This document shows positions 1 to 15,000 of a stretch of 64,000 nucleotides of DNA, in pieces. Both the position numbers and the translations under genes were made by a program. Within the stretch, counting starts at the first letter, position 1; each line of letters opens with the position of its first letter. Below the pieces are notes generated by a model. That model had not been told where the DNA came from. It was given only the letters and a program-made list of their open reading frames with translations, and ran no database searches. The stretch is from Volvox africanus (taxonomy: Eukaryota; Chlorophyta; Chlorophyceae; Chlamydomonadales; Volvocaceae), in contig BSDZ01000004.1 of NCBI GenBank assembly GCA_030268105.1, positions 1,111,001 to 1,175,000 on the forward strand. The letters are read 5' to 3'.

Positions 1-3000
1 TACCTGTCCCCGGTGATGCTGCTCCCGGAGCTCCGTGCCTCCTACATGCCTGCAGCTGCGGCGGTGGCGGCGGGCAGTACCTGCGGGGGATCGGCGATAA
101 ATGATCGCGGTGTGGCTGATGCGTCCGATATGCCATATTGGGGACAACCGTTGGATGCGGCCGTGACAGCAGGAACAGGGCAGAGACAGAGCTCCTTCGG
201 ACAGCATCTGGAAGTGATGGCGCTGTCTATAGACGTTGGCCGGGTTGAAGCAAACCTTCAGCCGCAGCAGGTGGGTGTTCTGTGCTCGCTGCTGGCGGAG
301 ATGTCGGCATCAGCTCAGCCTGAAACGTCACCTCTGCAAACAGACGAGAAGACGGTACAGTCGCAGCGGCAGCAAACGCGCATGACGGCGCGTCAGAATC
401 TTGGTACAGTGCCGAAACGGCGGGAAGCACAGCTGGCAAGTACAGCACCGCCGTTACGTCAACCAGAGTTGCCGTCGCCGCCGGCGTTGCCTTTTGAGTT
501 GGGCAAGGACCTGGCGGCGAACTTGCCGTACACCACGCTTTCAGTCAAGCTTGGCTCGCTGACGGCGCTGCTAGGAAGTGACACGCTCAGCGAGGAGGCG
601 ACTGTGTTGTACTGGGGAGGTGTACGGCTTTCGTATGGTCGGACGAAGGTTGACGTTGAGAGCAGTCTGGCGTGGCGGGACCTGACGCTCAGCAGCATTA
701 GCTCGCGGCTGCATCTGGCGCATGCAGGGTTAATGGCGGCGATGCAGGACATGGATGGCGGCTGCGGGGCACGCGGCGCCAACGATGCTGCAGCTGTGGC
801 GGCGGAGTCCAAACTCCATGCCAGCTCTCTAGCGCTCATGCATGAGCTCACGTCCTACTTTCACTCGACGCAGCACCACGTGCCGGTGGTGACAATGGAT
901 GCAAGGGTCGCATCATTGAGTTCTGAAATCCCGAGCCCTGTTGTCACGCTGGTTAGCCCCCCTGTGTGGCCACCGCCATCCGGAGACCCCGCCGCCGCGG
1001 CACTGCGACCGTCACAGCTGCCATGTGCAACGCCGGTGGCCCTGACACAACCACCAGCGTTTGGGACGCCCGCGCGTGGCGGCAGCATGCAACAGCTAAC
1101 AGATGGCGGCGGTGGCGGCGCAGATGGAGATGCTGAGTTCTACTCGGTTGAGGGAAGCAGCGTTGAACTTAATGACCTAGATGTGCAGGCGGGGGCGAAC
1201 AGCGTGGAACAGGACATCGCCAACTTTAATTACCATCCGCACATGGAATGGCAGGGACAGGATGGTGCGGGCTCGTTACAACGGCCTCATGCTGATACTG
1301 CCGCCGCGCGGATGAGTCCCCGTAATGGAGGCGGCAGTGACCGTATCGGCATGGGTGGCGGTATCAGCCCTATCGGTAGTGGTTCGGGAGGCCGCCGCGG
1401 CATTGTGCTGCGCACGCGCCTGTGCCCGGGCGCGAGTATTACCCAGATTTCTACCCTACCCGTAGCGCATTTGCCATGCCTTGCGGCAGCTGCGGATGTG
1501 CCACTTCCTCCCGGCGAGGAGCAGGATGGCGCCGATGGCGGTGGATTTGAGAAAATCCGCAGTGCAGCCGCTTGCTCCCATGTGCCAGCGGCCGTGGTTC
1601 TGGTGTCCGCCAGTGCGCACTGCCGCTCTGCAGGGTCCCTAGCAAAACGCTCAGCGACCGGCTTCTGTGGCGCAGCCACTAATGCTGTGGCCGCGGCATG
1701 GGCTCATGAGCGTGATGCCGCCGACGCTCAACTGGCGACGCTACTTGTTAGAATACAGCTCTCGAGCAGCCCTTCTAACCGTAACGCCTTGCAATCACCT
1801 CCCAAATCAATTAACAGACAGCATTGCCCCAACCCTAGCTCGGGCCTCGGTGTTTCTTCGGACGACTTGACCTTGTTCGCATTGGAACATTGCCAACGCT
1901 CCAAAAGCCCCACCGCCACTGGCGATGGATATAATACCATGTTGGGACTGGAGTGGCCAGTGGACGGCACCGCTGCGCCATCGCCAAGTCGGCCACATTT
2001 TGACGTTGACATTAGCGGTCTACATATGCTGGTGTCGTTCACACAGTGGCACCGTTTGCTGAACAGTTTGGCGGCGTGTGACCGGCATTGGTGCACTGCT
2101 GCCGCAGGTCAGCAGCGTGCGCGGTTGCGTCAACGGCAACCCGGTGCCCTGGCGGCCCGGCAGCAGGGATGGCAGCAGCAACACCACCAGGGACAGCAGC
2201 AGGGGCAGGGGCAACCTTTTCCGCCCTCCGTTGCCCGTCCTACAGTTACATCGCGTGGTTTGAGTAGCCCCAACTCGTTTGATGTGGCCTGCGGGCCGCC
2301 TGAGGCTGTGGGTTGCTCCCATCCTGCTGCAATGGCCGTGAGTACGGCCGCTGTTGCGGCCAGTGCGGCTGCTGCTGCGGCGGTAGCTGCACCGCAGGGC
2401 TTCGCAGTTGTGGATCCCGATGCGGATCCCGATGCGGGTGCTGGCTGTGTCGACGCTTGCGATACAAAAATGGATTGCTTACTGCAGGTGGTTCTCCAAC
2501 TGCCAGTCACTGCCAGCCTGTCGGTGCAGGATGTGGCCCTGGTAGCGTACTCGGCGTCAGATTTGGTTTCAACTGGTAGGGCGGGGCGCACTGTTCATCG
2601 AGGTGCTGAGGGACCAGAATCGGCACCCGAGTCTGAGCGCGGTGGCTCGTACCCGCACTCACGCCAGCCGAGGGAGCCGGCGGCGGCCGAAGCTGCGAAT
2701 GTTGCGCAACAGCAGCTGAAACAACAGCGCTGTGTGCGGATCGAGCTTGTGGTGGGTGCTAGCCTGGAGGCCTGTGCTGGCGGCTGCCTGGACCGGCTGA
2801 CGCTGGTCCTGCCTGAGGTTTCTGTGTCCACTGGACTGTTGCTGTTAAATCACGACCCGCAGTTCGGTACCTGGCACGATGTCAGCGACACATGGCGGCT
2901 TGCGCTGCTGGAGGGCTTGTCCTGCGCTGCAGTGCCCCACATACGCCGTTCCCTGCCGGCATCGCTGGCATCGATGGATGAGGGACACAGTCCGCGGCTT

Positions 3001-6000
3001 GCCGGGTATGGCTTCAATAAGTCTGCTAGCAAGGGTCTCATGATAGTACCTGCCTCAGCGGTACCTGCCATGCTCCATGGCATCACCGACGATAGCGCTC
3101 CACGCGTGCCACAGTATGACACAACCGCATCATCACCACCTTCACCACCACCGCCACCACCGCTCGCACTTGATGAATCTACCGCAACGGTTGCCACGGA
3201 GGCCGCGATGGCCATGCGGTCGGTAGCTTTGCGGCAAAGGTCTGCCACTGGGCTAGGCCACGACGGTACGTTGGAGGTTGAGAGAGGCGTTCACAGCTTG
3301 CGGCCACCTCATAGCAGTGATGGCATGGCCGGCAGCGGCGGCGGCAAAACTGCAACCGCTGCGCTTGCCTCTACCGGCAAGATCGGCACTGGCGTTGATG
3401 ATATCGTTGTCCACGCCCTGTTAGAGGCGTCTCTGCGGCACGCGTCCTTGTATGCATCGCGTCGTGCGCTGCTCCATGTGTTGGGACTCGCCTTCGACAC
3501 CTTGGAAAGCTGGGCGCGTGTGGCGGCTGCGACGGACCGTTGGCGCGCGCATGAGGGATCGGACTCTGAAGCCGACGAGGATGGTGGTGACGTCGACGCT
3601 GGCGGTGATAGCCTTGGATATGGGGATAGGAATGCATATGGAGCGGAGCTGTTGGACGAGCGTGCTCTGTGCCTCGTAGGCTCTCCAGGTATTGCCGCGA
3701 TTGCAGCAACAGCGGCCTCCGGTCCTAGGGTCCCATCCTGGTCGCAAAGTCGGCGTGACGCCGCCGTCGGCGCCACGGGCGGCGGCCGCAACACATTGGC
3801 GACATTACCGCGGGACTATCAGCATGGCCTGTGGCCGCATGATGTTGATGGCGACCATGACATCACGGCAAGGACCTCTAAAGCCCAGCTTAGGGGTCCG
3901 GAAGTACTGTACCAGTACCAGTACCATAATCTACCCCATCACCCAGGCCACCACCCGCATGGTCGGCCTGGTCAGCACAGGGCACCAGGCCGTACACCGG
4001 CATCGAGAGCCAGCGGTGATAGGGCGGGAGCCAGTGCGAGTGCGGGTGGCGGCCCCGGCGACTGGCTGGGTGGATCTTTGCCCGCGTGGCTGCCGATGTG
4101 CTGTGTTACGTTCCGTGTTGGCACGGCCGCGGTAGTGGTCTACACAGACATTCAGGTAAGGCGCAGCCGCGTACCTTCACAAGAGATTGTTGTTATAAGT
4201 GATAATATCGTATATGAAGTTGTTGTTTAAGTGAGTCGTTGCTTGTCTGGAGGGTATTGATGTAGCGGCTGTGGACGACGCTGTTGATGATTCAACGCCC
4301 TTGCCACAAACAGGAATTCAACCTGCCGCTATTCGAAGCAGCTATAGCGCCGCTCGAGGTCCAGATCAAACTCAGTGCGCTAGGCGATGCTGGCGCCGCA
4401 ACAGCTGCCAACTTCGCCAGTGGTGCAGGCACCGCCAATGCAGCAGTAAAGCCGACCACAAACGCAGCCAGCACCGAAGCCGGCGCGCAGGCCCCATTCC
4501 CGCGGCCTTTTGTGCCTGCGACACAGGCCGACCTACCCGCCATACGCTCCGGTGTATCAATGGCTGCTGCGGTGGCGGCGCCAGCTTACGTGCGGCAGCA
4601 GTGGCCCAGTGGCACCACCACGGCACATCACCGTACCGACGCGGCGGCAGATGGGGTTTCTGGCATCGAATTTGACACTGGACACCGTTTCGGCCTGTGG
4701 CATCGACATAATAACGGCCATGGCCGGCGCCGTGATGGTGGCGGTGTCACGCAGGCGCCCAATGGCATCGGCACTGCTGTCCCTGCCGCGTGTTCCGTGC
4801 TTCCGACGGTATCATCAATACACGTGTTGGTGGACGCCACTGTGTTGTTGGATGTGTACAACTTGGACAAACTGGGCTGGGAGCCAGTGTTGGAGCCCTG
4901 GGCCGTGCAGGTACTGAAGTGCTGTCAGGCAGAGGGGGGAGCGGAAACGGGTTCAGAAGTTTTGCTGGTAGACGTGTGCCTTGCCGCAAGGATACAATAC
5001 CGACCGTTGGCTTGAAAAATGTTGTGTGACGTGCACACCCTGTGCCGTATTATGTTTATTATGTTGTTCTACCGTACTTGCTTGAGGACGTATCTACAGA
5101 AGCCTCCGTCAGAGGTGCCCCCATGTAGCCCCGTATGACCTCTTGTCACCGCTGTCTATTGCTGCCTAAACTGCAGGTGCTCTACATGGCTCGACAACCC
5201 AACGCTGCCGCGCCGCTGTACCGCCAACCACCTCGAAGCACCAGCCCTTCTCCCTCAGCAGCATTGCAGCCTGCGTTGCCAACACCGATGCCGCCTCGAC
5301 AATCAATCAGCATAACCACCAACACTCTCCTGGAAGCCACTCTCTCTCCAACTCTAATTTCCGCAGTACTCGCGGCAACCCAGCTGGCGGAGGAACTTGG
5401 ACGTGCCATTGCCAACCCCAAGACTGTCACCGTCTGTGCCACAATTCCAGAAGCAGTCACAGTCGCTCTGGCCGCTGACGGACGCTCCGCATCACTGCCT
5501 TGCTCGTTAGGATTAGGACAGGCAAGTTTTCCCGGTGATGACCTGGCTTCACGGCCTCCAGAGGGGACCGTCCGGGGAGGAGTGGGAGGGGAGTACATTG
5601 CCTACGGCCCGCAACTGCCTGGGAAGCCAAGGGGATTCCCCTGGTTTCTGTCAGAGCCGGACGCACTTCCACGCCTGTGGCTCCAGAACCACTTGGGACA
5701 GCCCATCAGCTTCTTGACACTGGAGCAGCGTCCGCGTGCGTCTTTCCTGGCAGCGGTGGGTGCGATGGGCGCCGTGGATGGCGTGGTGACCCACGGGTCG
5801 CTGGCCGTTGTGGATTCAGTGTCGCAGGCGGGGCGGCGTTTCGCGGGCAGCCACGTCGCGGGCCTACCACTGCAATACATGGAGGCTCCGCTGCCATCGA
5901 CCCCGCCTCAGCAACATAATTACCATAGCGACATCAAAAGCCTTGCCAAAGCAGCAGCATTTGGCGAGGTTACGTCCATAGGTATAAATGCGCGACATCC

Positions 6001-9000
6001 GTTGCACCGGCGCACTCGCTCGGAGGTTGCGGCCCCAAACGAGAGGGTAGCGCAAAGGTATAACGAAAGCGAAAGCACTAGAGCTGGAGATGCCACGACC
6101 GGTAGCGGCAGCTGCTGTACCAGGATGGTATATTTTCGGTTGTGTGATTGTAGCACCTGGCTGGGCCCAATCTCCTGCAGTGCAGCACCGCCGACACGGT
6201 ATTATTTCTCATTACCGCCCGCCACGGCCACACCGCAGGCCGCGGCCGCCAGGGCGGCGGCGGCGGTGGCGGCGGCGCCACCACCGGGGTTGCGCCTTGT
6301 ATGCGATGTCCGACCACACTTTCTGTGCAGTCGCCGCTTGGAGCTACGTTCCAATGTGCGGCTGCGCAACGATAGCGGCCTCTGGATATCGGTTGGGGAC
6401 TGGGCCGCGGTGGCGGGGCTGAGCAGTGACAGCGGCGGCAGCGGCCAGGTGCTGCAGCACACCCTACCTCCCGGCGGAAGCACGTGGCTATCAACGGGCT
6501 TGCTGCAGCAGAGCCCCGCAGTGCTCGCCGTGCGCACGGCGGCACTGACGGCGTTCGATGATGATGACGACATCCCCAACGCTGATGCTCACGTCACCGT
6601 CGTGCCGGAGGATAGCATGGGTCCCAATCGGTCCAGCGGAAGGACCGTATTGAGGTTCCGCAGTGTCAGCGGCAGCCGCACTGCTGGCACTGCCGAACAT
6701 GGGCTGTTGAAGACGCAAGATGCCACCGTCTGCAGCTCGAGAAGCAATGTACAACGTCCTTGGAGCGGTTGGAGCATCCCTATAGATCTCACATCAATGT
6801 TATTCGACGCAGTGTCCCAGGGATCCGACAAGTATTCAGCTAGCGGTGGCACTGCAAAACGCGTAGGAGTCGCGCGGCGGGTGCACTGCTCGGTGCCTTC
6901 GGTGCGGCTGCCTGCGGACGATGATGCTGGGCCGACATGCCACCTCATTGTTCACCTTGTACCTGTTGCGGCACCCGGTGGTGGCGGAGGTGGCCCTGTC
7001 TCCCAGCGACCCGAGTGGGAGCTTGTGATAATGGCACCGGTGGTGCTTCGGAACGATTTACCCGTCCCGGCACGCTTCGCACTGCAGGGTTATGTTAGCG
7101 GTGGCAATAGCGCCGCTGCAGCCCCCGCGCCCACTCCCACACCCCTGCCGGCCCCTGACCTCCGAGAGTCTCTCCCTGCGTTGGCGTCCCTGCATCTGCA
7201 CTCTTTCCCTGCGCATCGACTGGTCAGCGTGGCGTGTCGGCCAGTGGGCTATGCCTGGAGCAGCGCCCAGCAAATATACGGCCTGTCAGGCGGCGGTGGA
7301 GGGAGCGGCGAGGGGTTTGTGCCCTTGCATCCCGGCCTCGAGCAGCCACCTGCCAGCGGAGCGGGCAGCGGCGCGCTGGTGCCATGCAGCGAAGCGGCAT
7401 TGCTGATACGTCCCACGCAAGCGGGTCTACAAGACTTGATGCTGGTCCTACGGACATGGCAGCACAGCCCCACGGGTCAACTCCGGCTCGAGTTGAGCTG
7501 CCCCGTATGGATCTACAATTGCACTGGATTACCCGTTCAGCTGCGCCCCACGGCGAGGCTGGTGCTACCGCAAGGCCGATCGGCCCTCGTCACTGGCGGT
7601 GCCGCGTCTGATGCGCCCACAGCAGGATCCTCTACACCGCCGTCCTCGGGGTTTGCGACAGGTGGAGGCGGCTCCGACGTCTGGGATGCTGCCTGGGCTC
7701 CTCCGTGCATGTCCCTGGGTGGCGCACCGACTTTGGCAGGAGCTGCCGGGCCTTGCACGTCTCAGCTCGCGGCGCTTCAGGTGGCGGCAGGCCTTTATGT
7801 GGCCCAAACCGGCCGCGGCGCACAGGTACCCCACAGCGGCCACGGGGACTTTGCAGCTGTAACACGTGATGCCACGAGTACTAGCGGCGGCTGCGGCGGG
7901 GTTGCATTTACAACCACTGCGCGTTCTAGCAGTAGCGTCCGGTCGCATTGTTCAATCGGGGGCCACACAGTTGTCTCCTCCGCCCGTAGCCTCGGCATCG
8001 GAGGTGGCGTCGCTGCCATCGGCGTGGGGGGCAGCAGCAGTGGTGGTGGCGGTGAGGGTAGTGGCTTTGGCAGCACAGGCCTGCTCGCCGCATTGGCTGA
8101 TTGCGGCGGCAGTATTGAAGGTGACGGCGGTGTCGATGTTTGCAGCTATGGAGGTCATGATGACCGCGGCTTGCATCATGGCAGAGGGCTGGCGACAAAT
8201 CTATCAGATGAATCTCCCCGTACCGGGCACAATGACAGTGGCGGCATCCGGGGGGTTACAGAGACACCGGCTAGTGGCGGCTTTGATAGCTTGGGACCAG
8301 ATGGCGCTGCCACCAACACCTCACCCGTGCAAACGCTCTCTCACGCACCTATCACTAGACGTACGAACCCGCTGCAGCTTCCAGTCATGCCGCATCCGAG
8401 CATAGACCAGATGAATCCTCCTCGACCAGACGCAAAATATGACACATCCGGTGGAGTGCCATCCAGTGCTGATTACTCCACCCGACACGGCGTCCCATTT
8501 CATAATAGCAGTAACTTAGGCCGGTCACAACATGGCTGCACCCAGCCCGGTGGCGAGGCTGCTGGACCCCCGACAGCTTCGCCACCATCCACGAGCCTGC
8601 CCACAGTCTGCGAGGTGGTGTCTAGCCGCGCAGATTCGCCGTTCAAACTCGGCGGTGGCGAGGCAGCTGACGGGCGCCGCTCTCAGGCGCTGCAGCCGTG
8701 CATGTATGGCAGTATGCCTGTTGGCGTTGGCCAGTTGGAGTTATGCGTCTGGCACGGTGGAAGCGGCGGCTGGTCCCCACCCATTTGGCCCGATGTCAAT
8801 GGCTCACCCCTGTACATCACCCTGCCCTGTCCGCTACCTGACAGCGACGGTGGCATTTCCCCGGCAGCGTCAGCAGCCGGCGCCATAGGAGCGGGTGGTA
8901 GCAGCCGGCCGGCCTTCCACGTTGTGTCGCGCCTGGCGCACGTGACGCTTCCGACGGTAGCCGAAGGCGGCGCTGTGCGGTCTGTGGCACTGCATCTGCT

Positions 9001-12000
9001 GCCGCGGTACGTGATACACAACGGCCTCTCGGCGGCTGTCCAAGTCCGGCAGCAAGGTGGGGTTAAGGAAAATTCCGCTCACATACGTGCACGCACACAC
9101 ACTCACACTTGTCCCCAATTGGGACTGCGCACAATGTTGAACACATCACGCGCATGGCCTTATGGATTTTGCGGTAGGGCCAATTGATGTATAGGATCAC
9201 CTGTGTTCCGCGTATCCATACTCATGGCAAGTCGTATATATGCGTGTGATTACACCGATCCCGTATTGTGGTGCCCCCTCTGTTTAACACTCATTGTTCT
9301 CCAGAGGGACCCCGTCCCCGGTCGCCCCTTGCCGCTGACGCATGCAACGCGTGTAGAGCGAAATGCCAGTCCTACGTCCCCACATGGCCCTCGCATCCGT
9401 GATGCAGGCACCTCCCACACTGCTTCCCTTGGTCCCGGGGAGCGCCGGCCTGTGCACTGGGCGGATATCAACCTGCCACTCAAGCTTCAGATCAGGATTC
9501 AGGATCCAGGCTGGTCCTGGTCTGGCGGCGTCGCAGTAGACGCGGTCGACCCCGGTGACCTGTTCGTCAAGGTAACAGCGATGACGACAATCGTGTTCAT
9601 CAAGGATCCCTTATCACTTAAAAGAGCTCCACCAGTTGCGTGCGTTTCAGCTGCCCTCCTAGACCATCTGCGAAGTGATGCAACAGAGATTACGCGCGGG
9701 GTGCAGTAGCACATGGTGGATGGTAGCTTTGTGGCTCATGCTGGTTATGGCGCTATTTGTACATGGGTTTACGTGGCCCCTGGTTGCTTTGTCCCTGATC
9801 ATCGTCCCGGCTTCCTCCTGTCCTCAGATCCGGCACCGCAACCGCGCGGAGACGCAGTTGGTGCGGGTGGATGTGAGCCTCAGCCCCGCGGGGAGCATGC
9901 TTCTCAGCCTGAGCCATCACCACACCGACTTCGCGCCGTATAGGTAAAGACCAAGAAGTGAATTCGTTCAAGTATACCGTATGATCCAACATCGTTTGGT
10001 GCAACTATAGAAGGATGGTCAGTTCGCTGCGCTTTAACGGAACTTAATTCCCAACTGAACTGAGCCGAAAGCGCCTTCCGGTCGTCCTCATCTCCGACTA
10101 CCGGCCTTTGTCAAGCTGGTCTTCTACGGCTGGGTCCAACTGGCTGTCAATCAAGCCTGCTCGTCAGCAAGATTGCTGGAGAGAGGTCTGCGCCATGGTC
10201 GTTTTTGGATCAAAATTCTCATTTCTTTACCAAAGCCCGACGTGTCCATGTCCCTGTTGTTAACTTCGTAATGCGCGCCGCTTGCGTGATGCGCGCCACC
10301 TGATTACCTCGAAACCTCATCCACATGCATCAGGATTGACAACTGCTCTGGCGAGGTGCTGCACGTGCAGCAGGTGGGCTGCCTTGACCAGGAGGACGTC
10401 ATCCGTCCATACGCCTGTCTACCGTACACATGGGATGAGCACACGGCACCGCAGCGTGTCCTGGTTTCGCTTCCCGGCCGTCGCCGTCTCGGGGAATACG
10501 AGCTTGAGAAGGTGGGAGGAGGTAGTGTGGAGCAGTGGCACAGTCCGGGGCCCAGTCTCAAGTGACGCACATGGGCAGTAAGGATCAGGGGAATAACTTC
10601 AAGTCGCCCTCGCCGCCGGTTTTCATTTCCTTACGCCTCAGGTGGGGTTATCCCAGTCAGTTTCGGTTGTAGCCTCGCAAACCGGCGGGCATGGTCTCAA
10701 GAACCTGCTAATCACAATTACAGCCGACGGCCCTACACGGGTGCTTAAAGTTATCGACACGGGCGTGCACCCCGTGGGTGCGTTGTCCTCAACTGTCGCG
10801 GCTCGCACATCTACAGCTTCACCGCCGAAGCGGCGGAACACTCCTAACCGTGGCCGTGGAATGGTGTCATCAGTGGATACCGCTGCTGACTTCATGGGGG
10901 AGGAGTGGCAGGTCGAGGTCACAGCTGCATTGGCAGGCGCCGCCGTCAGCGTGGTTTCAGATCAAGCCGAGGTGTTGTATGCGCTGGCGCAGGGCCTGCA
11001 CGGCACGCTGCTGTTGGGCCCCGCGAAGGTATCTACCTCTGTGGTCTTGCAGCACGTGCGCTGGGACAACTGCCTGCGAGGTGCACTGTTCCCCATCGTC
11101 CTCTACAGCCCTGTAGGTCGATCCATGTTCAATACAGCGATGATGCTACCGGTACCCGCGCCACCGTCAGCGGTTCCGCCAACCGGCGTTGAGGCGGGTC
11201 TTGCTGTAGGTCTCGGAGCAGCTGCCGCTACGGCTGGATGCAAAGGACGAGATTTGTCGCGGGGGCCTCAAGTCAGCACTGCGCCTCATAGAAACAACGC
11301 CCTGACGCTGCTGAGAGCTCCATCGAGCCGATCCACCTCAGGATTTCCGCCGCAACACACCACAACCGCCACAACTGGCAGTCCGGCACCCAGCAGCGAT
11401 GGTGGCGGTGCTACGAAAGTCCACGGCAGTAGCTCCGGGCCGGGGCGGACCTCGGGATTCCCATCGGCTCCGCCGGCGTTGGCTGGCCGCGTTGTGGTGT
11501 GGCGGAACCGCCCTGGGGGCGTCACATGCGTGCAGTACGCCAGCTTGACCGCGGCGCCGCTTGCTATCAGCATTGAGGAGACTCACCTCCGCGAGGTTCT
11601 CCGGTTGGCGGCTCAGTTCTCCGCGGCCGCCACTGCGGCGGCAGCACCGTCTACTGCTGCACTGGGGGAAGATGGCAGCTGCAAAACCGGCACCCAGCTC
11701 ACGGCTCCAGCAGCAGCGCAGTCACACAGAGAGCAGCCGTACGTTCCCGACCTTTCGTTGCTTCGTCCCGCGTCGCCTTCCCTGCCTGGCGGATCTCATC
11801 AAGGGCTCGGCAGCGTCAGAGGTGGCGGCAGCAGCAGTGCGTCAGCGTATGCTGCAACTGGGGGTGGCGAGGCTTTCCCGGGCGATCGAGTAGGGGTCTT
11901 CAACAGGGGGCATCCGCGGGCCGGCCGGTTGTCCGGGGCCGTTGGGCCATCATCCTCATCTGGCGCCGCCCCAGTTGGTCTAGCGGTGAGATCGCATGTG

Positions 12001-15000
12001 CACTTCGCGAATGTGCCGGGTCCGACATCGACGGAAGCTGGCGGGAGGGAAGGGGGCAGTCGCCGCAGCTTTAGCAGGAATTGTGCAATAGGTTCTGACA
12101 ATTTGCGTCATCAGCTTCTCAATAGGTCATCAAAATACGTGGATCGGGGCGCCGCTACTGCCGTCTCGCCGACGGGAGATGCGACTGGCGCTGACGGCGT
12201 GCCGGGTCCGGCCTTGCGCAGCCGCCGCATTTACATCGAGGAGCTTCATATCGGCGAGATTCGTATCTCAGCTTCCTTCGCACCCGGGCCGTACAGCGGC
12301 AGCGGTGCTGATGTCGCAGCACCAGCAGCAGATGTGGATGACGGGTACGAAATGGACGGTGATGGGTGTGCCCCCCACACAGTCGTTGGCTTACCTGATG
12401 TTGCTACCGATGGCGACAGCGGCAGCGGCGGCTTAATGGACTCCGCCGTACGGCTAGCGGTGTCCCTGGCCCATCTTGAAGGCGCCTGGGTGCTGCTGCG
12501 GCCGCTGGAGATGCGGTACGCGCTGATGCGGAGTGAAGCGTTGGTGCAGGTGAGTGGTTGGGAGGCTGACAAGCAGCGGACGAACGCAGAGCATAACAAA
12601 GGGTAGCATGGGCGGCGCGTTGAGGAGCTCTTCCCTTCCGATTGGGGTTCTCGGGGGTTAGGAAAAACAGCTTTCCGGGTCACACAGTTAGGGGCAAACT
12701 GAACATGGCGAGGCCATTTTCGCGAGATGTGCAGCTCGCGCTGCGATGGCTACCAGTTTCACCTTTCACCCGCATGCAATCACCAGGAGCAGCCCGGGAA
12801 GTGGCGTCCTACTCGTGAGAGTCTTTCTTCCTAGTCATGCATAACGATTCCCGTGCCCTGTCCTCCTCTACCCCGACCTCATCCTCTTCCCCGTCTCCCC
12901 TTCCGTCTGCATCTCAACCCAGCCGCACCGTTCACTGTTTCCTGTAATTGCAACTTACCACCAATGCCCAACCGCCCTTTCAGAACGTTTGCCGCCATTA
13001 CATGAGCTGTGCTATGCTGGAGTTGATCAAGGTGGTGGGCTCCTTGGACATATTCGGGGACGTGGTTCGCCTGCTACAGGGCCTAGGGCTGGGCGTGTGG
13101 CACCTCATCAGCATGCCAGTGGCGGGGGCGCTGCGGGGAGACATGCGCAAGTTCGCGGCGGGGCTGGCCGGCGGAGTGGGCAACATGGTGAGGTCGGCCG
13201 TGCAGGGGAATGGAGTACTGAGTAGCGGTGATGGTTCGGGCCCAGGGCGGAGAGGTAGATGCCCTAACGCGAAGGGGGTTTATCGGGGATCGACGGTGGC
13301 GCAGGTTGGGGTTGGGATGGAGTTATCTTCGGGTAAGGAAGGTTGGGATGCGGCGCTGTGCGATGCGTCGGGAGGAGGTAGCAAGCGCTGCCTGAGTCTA
13401 TAGCGCTGCTTGGAGCCCTCGCCCCCGGAGATGATCACCTACAGATGCCGCGTACCAATTTTCCCTTTCAGCTGTATGAGCGATGCAGTAGCAATTGAGC
13501 TCTAGCTGCTCATGTTGCACATGACCGCTATGGACTCTGTAAGTCACTCTCTCTCACCCTCATCCACGGGGTCCATTCGTCCCTTGCCTCCTGTCGTCCA
13601 CCCTTAGGTTCGCAGCGTCACCTACGCAGCCAGCAATAGCGTCGTCAAGGCCAGCCGCAGGGCCCGCACCACGCTCGCCAACCTGGCTCCGGAACCTCTG
13701 CTACAGCCAGACGGCGGCGGCCTGGTCAACCGTGCCAGGAGCACCGGGTCCCGCAGCGGCCGTGGCCCTGTTACTGGCACGGGGTCACCCGGGGATGTTG
13801 GCGATGGCAGCGGAGGCCAGGTTATATCTTACGGTGGCCGTGCTAGTGGCGGTGGTGGTGGCACTCATGGACACGCACCGACGGGTCAGCGCGATCCCCT
13901 ACTGGTCGGTTCGTGACTCATTGGGCCGTGGGTTGGGTGTGTCAACATGTGCGATGAAGAGGAGAGGTCCACGGCGTTTCGTGAGCTGGCTCTTGAGTTC
14001 ATCTGCTGCAATCGTCCACCCATCCTTTTGTCCTTTTCGTTTCTTCCCTCCTTCCCATTTGCTACCGCTTATGGAGGACTAGCAATGGCCTCCCCGCCAC
14101 TTATGGATCCAACACACATGTGCACACACACACACACACAGAGGCATTACCTGTGTATCTCTTTCCTGGCCCGTACCTTTCCTATAACCGGCTCCTTGGT
14201 CAATGTCTGTTCAGTGATTGTTTGTCCACGTGATGTCCACGTCGGCCCGCATCGCAGTCCATCTGGGAGGGCTACGCCGCCATCCTGCAGCGGGTGGCGA
14301 CTGAGGCCTCACGTCTGAGCCCCACCGGCACTGCCCGGGAGCTGCTGATGGGAAGCCTGGGTGCACTGGTGAGTACGCGTCGCCCTCACCCTGTCAAGGG
14401 CCAGTGAGCTGTCAGCTCAGACAGCAGACGGGCGCACTGGACTGAGAGAAGGCTTGCCGAGAAGGGTTGTTCGTGTTCGGGAGGCCACCGGGATGCCGCC
14501 GTCCTCACGCCCTGGCGTCCTCCTGGCGCCCTGCCGATCCGAGCCGTGTTGCCTATCAGGGGACGGTCCTTCGGATGGACTTAGGGTTTTTTGATGGTGC
14601 CTTCTTGCTTTCATAACTTCAGGTTGCTTTTACGTTTACTTTCCCAACAAATCCTCTTTCAATTTCTGCGCGTGAAGAGCTCTTCTGGGTTTTGCTGCTG
14701 CTGCAGGCGCTGCCCTCAATGGCGGTCCTACAGATAGTGGAAGTGACGGCCGCCTCCATGAGAGCCGCGGTGTCCCCTCGGCATGGCCACGGACATGGCT
14801 ATGGCCGCAGCGGCGCTGTGCGCCCTCGCATACCCCGCTACGTGGATCCCGCTGCCCCGCTGCAGCGCTACTGCTGGCTGGAAGCAATGTGTCGGCTGCT
14901 ACAGCGGGAGGTCCGCGGAGGGGCTTTTGCAGAGGAGGTGTACGTGGGCGGCGTGCAGGTGGGTGCGGGACGGGCCCGATGCCCGTGGAATGTGACACCT